Below are positions 1-5,331 of a stretch of DNA of 9,168 bases, piece by piece (the stretch's first letter is position 1; each line of letters starts with the position of its first letter). The notes beneath the pieces are model-generated. The model was given only the letters and a program-made list of their open reading frames with translations. It was not told the origin of the DNA and searched no databases. The stretch is from Candidatus Aminicenantota bacterium (GTDB lineage: Bacteria > Acidobacteriota > Aminicenantia > Aminicenantales > Saccharicenantaceae). The stretch covers positions 1 through 9,168 of the forward strand of contig DSDX01000328.1 of the NCBI GenBank assembly GCA_011048485.1. The letters are read 5' to 3'. A program made the position numbers and the translations under genes.

Positions 1-281
1 CCCTCGGGATAATCGAGCTCGAAGGTGAGCTTGTTGTCGGCGAAAGCCACTGCGCGGCAGATGATCCCGGTCATCCTCCCGGTCGTGTCGCCGATCTTGG
101 CCGTCAGGCCTTCCTCGCCCTTGGCCACCGTCAGGACGAAATCGAACCGGCTCCCGTCCCCGACGTAGGTGTAGCCCGTCCAAGTCCCGAGGATGTCGGG
201 CTTGGCCTGGCCGAAGGCTCCGGCGGTCGCGACGATCAGGGCGATCGCCAAGCAGGCAAGACTCGCGTTCGCTATCTTCAT
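1..281 (-). CDS. Small exported protein of unknown function, N-terminal part only
   Basis: This reading frame starts at an ATG (281-279) and runs off the left edge, so 93 residues are visible. A strong ribosome binding site, AAGGAG, lies 7 bases upstream of the ATG. The protein begins MKIANASLACLAIALI, a short basic start followed by a hydrophobic stretch to about residue 19, ending in Ala-Gly-Ala and Gly-Gln-Ala; cleavage by signal peptidase I after residue 22 or 26 is likely. Cys10 sits inside the hydrophobic core and is not a convincing lipobox. The mature part opens with DILGTWTGYTYVGDGSRF and alternates polar and hydrophobic residues, as a small beta-barrel or beta-sandwich would, for example a lipocalin-like fold. 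I do not recognise the family. It is divergent from kinase 1, so the two may share regulatory DNA. The gene call and export are fairly sure; the function is unknown. Confidence 0.8.
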   Translation of the reverse strand, partial: MKIANASLACLAIALIVATAGAFGQAKPDILGTWTGYTYVGDGSRFDFVLTVAKGEEGLTAKIGDTTGRMTGIICRAVAFADNKLTFELDYPE

Positions 282-328
282 GATCCCACTCCTTGCATAA
301 AAATATCCTCTTGAGTTCATACGCAGCA

Positions 329-370
329 GGGAAACCTTTGGTTCCCCGACATCAAACAGAAAAGGTTTGA
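329..370. repeat. Overlapping inverted repeats upstream of kinase 1
   Basis: Three dyads can be read directly. TCAAAC (352-357) and GTTTGA (365-370) are perfect 6-bp arms around a 7-base spacer. AAACCTTT (332-339) and AAAGGTTT (361-368) are perfect 8-bp arms around 21 bases. GGGAAACC (329-336) pairs with GGTTCCC (340-346) with one bulged A and a TTT loop. The right arms of the first two overlap the proposed -35 box at 367-372, so an operator is the simplest reading. Because the first two share an arm, mutually exclusive structures are also possible. No function is shown by the sequence alone. Confidence 0.4.
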
Positions 371-396
371 CTCCCCAGCCTAGAAGCCGGTATCCT
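367..396 (+). promoter_or_regulatory. Candidate sigma-70-type promoter for the kinase 1-kinase 2 operon
   Basis: TTGACT (367-372) matches the -35 consensus at five of six bases. It is followed after 18 bases by TATCCT (391-396), which matches the -10 consensus at four of six. Transcription would begin near position 403, giving a leader of roughly 23 bases before the preferred GTG start at 426. The alternative TTG start at 396 would lie inside the -10 box. The kinase 3 gene has a very similar element. Consensus matches in GC-rich DNA are weak evidence alone. Confidence 0.4.
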
Positions 397-412
397 TGAA
401 AAAAAGCCGGAA

Positions 413-419
413 AGGGAAG
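413..419 (+). promoter_or_regulatory. Ribosome binding site supporting the GTG start of kinase 1
   Basis: AGGGAAG ends 6 bases before the GTG at 426 and is the best purine-rich match near either possible start. The upstream TTG at 396 has only a weak AGAAG (383-387) before it. The match to the anti-Shine-Dalgarno sequence is imperfect. Confidence 0.4.
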
Positions 420-425
420 CCGGTC

Positions 426-2789
426 GTGAACTGCCCGAAATGCCATGCCGAGATCACGGACGACTCCCGCTTCTGCAGCAGATGCGGGGCTTCTCTGAAG
501 GGGGAGGCCGGGCCGGCCGGAGAGACGCGGACGATTCCGGGGCCCCCGGCCGGGCTCGAGAGAGGGCATCGGGTCGCGGGCAAGTATAAGATCCTGGAGG
601 AGATCGGCCGGGGCGGGATGGGGGTCGTCTACAAAGCCGAGGACACCAGGCTCGACCGGACCGTGGCCCTGAAGTTCCTGCCGCAGGAGCTGACGAGGGA
701 CGAGGAGGCCAGGGCCCGGTTCATCCAGGAGGCCAAGGCGGCCGCGGCCCTCGAGCATCCCAATATCTGCACGGTCTACGAGGTGGACGAGGCGGAGGGG
801 CGGATTTTCATTTCTATGGCTTTCATCCAAGGGCAGAGCCTCAAGGACAAGCTCAGAGGGGGTCCTTTGGATATCGAGGAGGCGAAGGCGATCGCGCTCC
901 AGGTTGCCGAAGGGCTCAGGGAGGCCCATGAGAAAGGGATCGTCCACCGTGACATCAAGCCGGCCAACATCATGGTGACCGACAAAGGCCAGGCCAAGAT
1001 CATGGACTTCGGGCTGGCCAAGCTGTCCTGGGGCGCGGATCTGACAAAGCCCGCGATGATCTTGGGCACGGCCGCCTACATGTCGCCGGAGCAGGCGAAG
1101 GGGGAGCCGGTCGACCGGCGCACGGACATCTGGTCCTTCGGGGCGACGCTCTACGAAATGCTGACGGGGGAGCGGCCCTTCCGGAAAGGCCAGGAACGAG
1201 CCTTGATCTACGCCGTCCTGAACGAGGATCCCGAACCGATGCGCGAGGCCCGTCCGGAGATCCCGAGGGCGCTCGAGCGAATCGTCCTCAAGGCCCTGGA
1301 GAAAGACCCGGCCAAGCGCTATCCGAACAATGACGAGATGCTGGAGGACCTCGAAAAAGCCGACCGGTCATCGGCGCCGGCCGCGCCGAAATCCCGGAAA
1401 TCCCTCATCGTCCTGCCCTTCGAGAACATCAGTCCCGATCCGGACCAGGATTATTTCTGCGACGGGATGACGGAAGAGATCATCTCAGACCTCTCGAATC
1501 TAAAGGCCCTGAGGGTGATCTCCCGGACCTCCGCGATGATGCTCAAAGGCACGAAGAAATCCATAATGACCATCGGCCGGGAGCTCGATGTCCAGTATGT
1601 CCTCGAGGGGAGCGTCAGAAGGGCCGGTAAGAACCTGCGCATTGCGGCCCAGCTCATCGACGCGGGGACGGACGCCCACCTCTGGGCCCGGAAGTTCTCC
1701 GGGACGCTGGACGACGTCTTCGACATCCAGGAGAAAGTGTCGCAGGCCATCGTCAATGCCCTCGAATTGAAGCTGAGTTTCGAAGAGAAGAAGAAGATTG
1801 CGGAAAGGCCGATCGACAATGCCGTCGCCTACGACTTCTACCTGCGGGCGTACGGCGAAATCATCCAATTCTCCAAAGACCCCCTGGATCGGGCCATCGG
1901 CCTGCTCCATCAAGCGATCGAGATCACCGGCGAGAACGCCGTCATCTTCGCGGGGATCGCGTTCACCCATTTCCAATACGCGAATTTGGGCATTGAGCAG
2001 GACAAGAATTTCCGGAAGACCGAGGAGTTCATTGCGAAGGCCCTGGGCCTGGATCCGGACCTGGCGGAAGCTCATTTCGTACGGGGCTGCATGGAGATGA
2101 GTTTTCGCGGGAATACCCGTGAGGCGATCGTCCATTTCCAACGAGCCAATTCGCTGCGACCGAACGATCCGAAGATCATGACGTGGCTGAGTTTTGTATA
2201 CGATTTGGTCGGCAAAATGGACGATGCGGTCTCCCTCCTCGAGCGGAGCATCGAGATCGATCCCATGAATCCGGTCAACCTGGCGATGAGGGGCATCAAT
2301 CACTTGTTTGAAGGCCGGTTCGATCTCGCCTTGAATCCGGCGCTCAAGATGCTCGCCGTTCCAGGGAGTCACCTGTGGACTTTTTGGGCATCCTTGATTC
2401 TCCTCTATAACGGGCGTCCTGATGAAGCCCGGGATTTCATCGACGAGCGTGTCAAAGATCCGGGCCAGGACATGCTCGGCAAGCTGTGCCTCATTTTGAA
2501 GCACGCTGTCGAAGACGACAAAGAGAGAATGGCCTCGCTCCTCACTCCCGATTTCGTCGAAATCGCGAGAAAGGACTGTCAGTACTCGTGGCATCTTGCG
2601 AGCTTCTATTCCTATCTTGGTGATATCGATGAATCGTTAGGCTGGCTTGAGAACGCCGTGGACCGTGGATTCGTCAATTACCCCTTTCTCAGCGAACATG
2701 ACCGATTATTGGCCAGCGTCCGCGGCGAGCCGCGCTTCAAAACCCTCATGGAGCGGGTCAGGCGCGAGTGGGAGAGCTTTGAGGTTTGA
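426..2789 (+). CDS. Kinase 1: soluble zinc-ribbon Ser/Thr protein kinase with TolB-like and TPR domains
   Basis: Predicted cytosolic Hanks-type kinase of 787 residues that should phosphorylate Ser/Thr on unknown proteins. A zinc ribbon uses Cys3, 6, 17 and 20. The kinase domain (about 54-310) has the glycine loop GRGGMG (61-66), ATP-binding Lys83, a likely partner Glu102, HRD (174-176) with Lys178 and Asn181, DFG (194-196) and SPE (220-222), so it should be active. The hinge reads MAF (131-133) where kinases 2 and 3 have MEY, marking a different subfamily. A TolB-like domain follows (about 326-450), then TPR-like repeats (about 470-700) and a tail of the type GEPRFKTLMERV. No membrane segment is visible. 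GTG 426 is preferred because it gives MNCPKC, like its paralogs; the in-frame alternative is TTG 396, and a stop at 381-383 limits any further extension. The first kinase half is clearly richer in GC than the TPR half. It forms an operon with kinase 2. Confidence 0.9.
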   Translation: MNCPKCHAEITDDSRFCSRCGASLKGEAGPAGETRTIPGPPAGLERGHRVAGKYKILEEIGRGGMGVVYKAEDTRLDRTVALKFLPQELTRDEEARARFIQEAKAAAALEHPNICTVYEVDEAEGRIFISMAFIQGQSLKDKLRGGPLDIEEAKAIALQVAEGLREAHEKGIVHRDIKPANIMVTDKGQAKIMDFGLAKLSWGADLTKPAMILGTAAYMSPEQAKGEPVDRRTDIWSFGATLYEMLTGERPFRKGQERALIYAVLNEDPEPMREARPEIPRALERIVLKALEKDPAKRYPNNDEMLEDLEKADRSSAPAAPKSRKSLIVLPFENISPDPDQDYFCDGMTEEIISDLSNLKALRVISRTSAMMLKGTKKSIMTIGRELDVQYVLEGSVRRAGKNLRIAAQLIDAGTDAHLWARKFSGTLDDVFDIQEKVSQAIVNALELKLSFEEKKKIAERPIDNAVAYDFYLRAYGEIIQFSKDPLDRAIGLLHQAIEITGENAVIFAGIAFTHFQYANLGIEQDKNFRKTEEFIAKALGLDPDLAEAHFVRGCMEMSFRGNTREAIVHFQRANSLRPNDPKIMTWLSFVYDLVGKMDDAVSLLERSIEIDPMNPVNLAMRGINHLFEGRFDLALNPALKMLAVPGSHLWTFWASLILLYNGRPDEARDFIDERVKDPGQDMLGKLCLILKHAVEDDKERMASLLTPDFVEIARKDCQYSWHLASFYSYLGDIDESLGWLENAVDRGFVNYPFLSEHDRLLASVRGEPRFKTLMERVRREWESFEV
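2781..2784 (+). promoter_or_regulatory. Ribosome binding site of kinase 2 inside the end of kinase 1
   Basis: GAGG lies 8 bases before the ATG at 2793 and within the last codons of kinase 1, whose TGA is at 2787-2789. Ribosomes finishing kinase 1 would stop almost on the next start, so translation of the two is probably coupled. Confidence 0.5.
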
Positions 2790-2792
2790 GCC

Positions 2793-5141
2793 ATGAAATG
2801 CCCTAAGTGCCTTGCTGACAACACCGGCACGGCCCGGTTCTGCAGTGAATGCGGGACTCCTCTCGCCTCCGGCTCCGGCGGTCGCCCGTCCTTCACTGAG
2901 ACCATGGACTCGCCCCCGGAGCGTCTATCGCGGGGGACCGTTTTCGCCGGCCGCTACGAGATCATTGAAGAGCTCGGGACGGGCGGCATGGGCCGGGTCT
3001 ACCGGGCCGAGGACACCAAGGTCAAGGAGCAGATCGCTCTCAAGCTCATCCGGCCGGAGATCGCCGCCGACGGCAAGACGATCGACCGGTTCCGTAACGA
3101 GCTCAAGACCGCCCGCAGGATCAGGCATAAAAACGTCACCGGGATGTACGACTACGGTGAGGACCGGGGGACGCACTACATCGCGATGGAATACGTCCCC
3201 GGCGAGGACCTGAAAAGCCTCATCCGGCGGGTCGGCGAGCTCCCGGTGGCCAAGTCGTTGGCCGTCGCTGGGCAGATCTGTGACGGGTTGTCGGAAGCGC
3301 ACGCCTTGGGCATCGTTCATCGGGACCTGAAGCCCTCCAACATCATGATCGACAAGGAAGGGAACGCCCGGATCATGGACTTCGGGATCGCCCGCTCGAT
3401 CGAGGCCAAGGCCGTCACGGACACGGATCTCATCATCGGGACGCCCGAATACATGTCGCCCGAGCAGGCGGAGTGCCGGGATGTCGACCGCCGCTCGGAC
3501 ATCTATTCCCTGGGGATCATCCTCTACGAGATGCTGACCGGACGGCTACCCTTCGAGGCAGAGTCGGCCGTGGGCTTTCTCTTGAAACACAAAACCGAGA
3601 AGCCGAAGGACCCCGTCGAGCTGAACGCCCTCATCCCGGAGAGCCTGGGCCGGATCGTTATGAGGTGTCTCGAGAAGGATCGGGAAAAACGTTGGCCCGA
3701 CGCCCTGGAGCTCCTCGCCGCGCTTCGGGCCGGCGAGGGTCCAAAGACGGAGAAATTGGGGCCGGCCGGTGAGAAGACGTCCATCGCCGTCCTTCCCTTC
3801 AAGAATATGAGCGCCGACCCGGAGCAGGATTATTTCTGCGAAGGGCTGGCCGAGGAGCTCATCAACGTCCTGACCCAGGTCGGAGGCCTCCGCGTCGTCG
3901 CCCGGACGTCGGCTTTCTCCTTCCATGGAAAGGACACGGATATCCGCGAGATCGGAAGAAAGCTCAACGTGGAGAACGTCCTGGAGGGGAGCGTCCGCAA
4001 GGCAGGACAGAAGCTGCGCATCACCGCCCAGCTCATCAATGTTGCCGATGGCTATCACCTCTGGTCGGAGCGGTTCGACCGGGAGATGACCGACGTCTTC
4101 GCCATCCAGGATGAGATCGCCCAGGCCGTGGCCGCCAGGATGAAAACGGATTTCGAAGGCGGACCAACAGCAGGTCTGGCGAAGCGCTACACGGACAACA
4201 TCGAGGCGTATCATCTCTATTTGAAGGGGATCTACTGGCGGCGGATGCTGACCGTCGACCGGGTCTCGAAGAGCATCGAATACTTCAACCGGGCCATCGA
4301 AAAGGACCCCGGCTACGCCTTAGCCTACGCGGGCCTGGCCTATGTCTACCAGATCCTATTTTTCTATTCCCCCTCGCCTTCCAAGAACCTCTATCCCCGG
4401 GCCCTCGAGGCGGCCAGAAAGGCCTTGGAGCTCGACGACAACCTGGCCGAAGCTCACGAGGCCATGGGAGTCATCAAATGCTACTGGGAATGGGACTGGG
4501 AAGGGGCCCGGAGCGAATTGCGAAAGGCACTGGAGCTCAACCCGAATTACATCTGGGCCCGGTTCCATCTCGCGAATCTTCATCTCTACAATGGGCGGTT
4601 CGACGAGGCCCTCGCCGAACTGAAAAGCATCCATGACCGTGACCCCCTAAATCCCGCCTTCGTCCGGGCCATGGCGGAATGCCACCTCCAGGCGGACCGG
4701 CTCGAGGCCGCCGAATCTTTCGCCAAGGAAACCCTCGAGATCGACCCTTTCCTTCCGCCGACGTGGATCATCCTCGGCCATATCTATCTGAGGCGATCGC
4801 TCTTCGGGGAGGCGCTCGAGGCCATGAAGAAAGACACCGTGAAAGGGAGTTTCCAGGAGCTCAACATGGGGATCGTCCATGCACGGATGGGAAGGACCGA
4901 AGAGGCACGGAAGATCCTGAGCACATGGCTGGAGCGCTCCCGGACCGAATACGTGTCCGGCTACTACCTGGCCGCGCTCTGTTTCGCCTTGGGCCGGAAG
5001 GCCACAGGTTTCGATTGTCTGGAGAGGGCCTACGACGAGCACGACGGCTGGCTCATAGGGCTGAAGATCGATTTCCTCATGGACGACGCGAGGGATGATC
5101 CCAGGTATCGGGCCCTTCTCGAAAAAATCAATATGGCCTGA
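2793..5141 (+). CDS. Kinase 2: soluble zinc-ribbon Ser/Thr protein kinase with TolB-like and TPR domains
   Basis: Predicted cytosolic protein kinase of 782 residues. The ATG gives MKCPKC, with zinc-ribbon Cys3, 6, 17 and 20. A Thr-rich linker follows, then the kinase domain (about 55-315): glycine loop GTGGMG (62-67), Lys84, HRD (176-178) in VHRDLKPSNIM, DFG (196-198) and IGTPEYMSPEQ in the activation segment. All catalytic residues are present. The TolB-like domain (about 329-450) reads IAVLPFKNMSADPEQDYFCE at its start and is close to that of kinase 1. TPR repeats run from about 470 to 740, with typical phrases such as ALELNPNYIWARFHLANLH. The protein ends with a DDARDDPRYRALLEKI tail, as often seen after TolB-like/TPR regions. 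No membrane segment is visible. The kinase domain is closer to kinase 3 than to kinase 1. It follows kinase 1 after 3 bp and is probably coupled to it. Its signal and substrates are unknown. Confidence 0.92.
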   Translation: MKCPKCLADNTGTARFCSECGTPLASGSGGRPSFTETMDSPPERLSRGTVFAGRYEIIEELGTGGMGRVYRAEDTKVKEQIALKLIRPEIAADGKTIDRFRNELKTARRIRHKNVTGMYDYGEDRGTHYIAMEYVPGEDLKSLIRRVGELPVAKSLAVAGQICDGLSEAHALGIVHRDLKPSNIMIDKEGNARIMDFGIARSIEAKAVTDTDLIIGTPEYMSPEQAECRDVDRRSDIYSLGIILYEMLTGRLPFEAESAVGFLLKHKTEKPKDPVELNALIPESLGRIVMRCLEKDREKRWPDALELLAALRAGEGPKTEKLGPAGEKTSIAVLPFKNMSADPEQDYFCEGLAEELINVLTQVGGLRVVARTSAFSFHGKDTDIREIGRKLNVENVLEGSVRKAGQKLRITAQLINVADGYHLWSERFDREMTDVFAIQDEIAQAVAARMKTDFEGGPTAGLAKRYTDNIEAYHLYLKGIYWRRMLTVDRVSKSIEYFNRAIEKDPGYALAYAGLAYVYQILFFYSPSPSKNLYPRALEAARKALELDDNLAEAHEAMGVIKCYWEWDWEGARSELRKALELNPNYIWARFHLANLHLYNGRFDEALAELKSIHDRDPLNPAFVRAMAECHLQADRLEAAESFAKETLEIDPFLPPTWIILGHIYLRRSLFGEALEAMKKDTVKGSFQELNMGIVHARMGRTEEARKILSTWLERSRTEYVSGYYLAALCFALGRKATGFDCLERAYDEHDGWLIGLKIDFLMDDARDDPRYRALLEKINMA

Positions 5142-5259
5142 ATCCGGTCCGCCGCTTCTTTTCTATTGACGCGCTCATCAACACGCCCATCCTCGATGAC
5201 GAATAAGACCAAAAGGCGTGGGATCTGAAGGAACTCCCGGCTTCCCGGACCCTCCGTCC

Positions 5260-5288
5260 TTGACTTCGGCCCGAGGCCGGGCTACCCT
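5260..5288 (+). promoter_or_regulatory. Candidate sigma-70-type promoter for kinase 3
   Basis: TTGACT (5260-5265) is followed after exactly 17 bases by TACCCT (5283-5288). The -35 box matches consensus at five of six bases and the -10 box at three of six, keeping the key T, A and final T. Transcription would start near 5295, about 37 bases before the ATG at 5332. The element resembles the one before kinase 1 (TTGACT, 18 bases, TATCCT). Kinase 3 could also be read from the upstream operon, since I see no clear terminator after kinase 2. Confidence 0.35.
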
Positions 5289-5302
5289 CGTCCCGAGGCC
5301 GG
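5270..5302. repeat. 11-bp direct repeat at 22-bp spacing across the kinase 3 promoter
   Basis: CCCGAGGCCGG occurs at 5270-5280 and again, unchanged, at 5292-5302. The start-to-start distance of 22 bp is about two helical turns. The first copy lies between the proposed -35 and -10 boxes and the second covers the expected transcription start. This is the geometry of paired operator half-sites, but chance repetition in GC-rich DNA is possible. Confidence 0.45.
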
Positions 5303-5316
5303 ACCGGCCGACTCGG
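5293..5316 (+). promoter_or_regulatory. Possible leader hairpin before the kinase 3 ribosome binding site
   Basis: CCGAG (5293-5297) pairs with CTCGG (5312-5316). Inside it GCC (5298-5300) pairs with GGC (5306-5308), with CGA (5309-5311) bulged. The core GGCCGG-A-CCGGCC (5297-5309) is also a perfect 13-bp dyad in DNA. The stem ends 4 bases before the AGGGGAG ribosome binding site (5321-5327). It has no T-run, so it is not an ordinary intrinsic terminator. Confidence 0.35.
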
Positions 5317-5320
5317 AGAC

Positions 5321-5327
5321 AGGGGAG
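5321..5327 (+). promoter_or_regulatory. Ribosome binding site deciding the kinase 3 start
   Basis: AGGGGAG ends 4 bases before the ATG at 5332. It supports this start over a GTG at 5218 in the same frame, which would add 38 Pro/Arg-rich residues in front of the zinc ribbon. Confidence 0.55.
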
Positions 5328-5331
5328 AGCC

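Noticed and set aside
242..281. Lipoprotein signal around Cys10 of the left-edge protein
   Set aside because: The residues before the Cys (Ser-Leu-Ala) fit a lipobox poorly, the Cys is too close to the start, and the hydrophobic core continues past it.
1500..2594. Minus-strand open frame of 364 codons opposite kinase 1
   Set aside because: It is a shadow of the kinase 1 TolB-like/TPR coding strand, with no family resemblance and no clear ribosome binding site.
5182..5220. CACGCC/GGCGTG inverted repeat after kinase 2 as a terminator
   Set aside because: The arms are only 6 bp around 27 bases and no T-run follows, so chance is the better explanation.
5218..5331. N-terminal extension of kinase 3 from GTG 5218
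   Set aside because: The added 38 residues are Pro/Arg-rich, cover the candidate promoter and repeats, and have no good ribosome binding site. ATG 5332 has AGGGGAG and matches the paralog starts.
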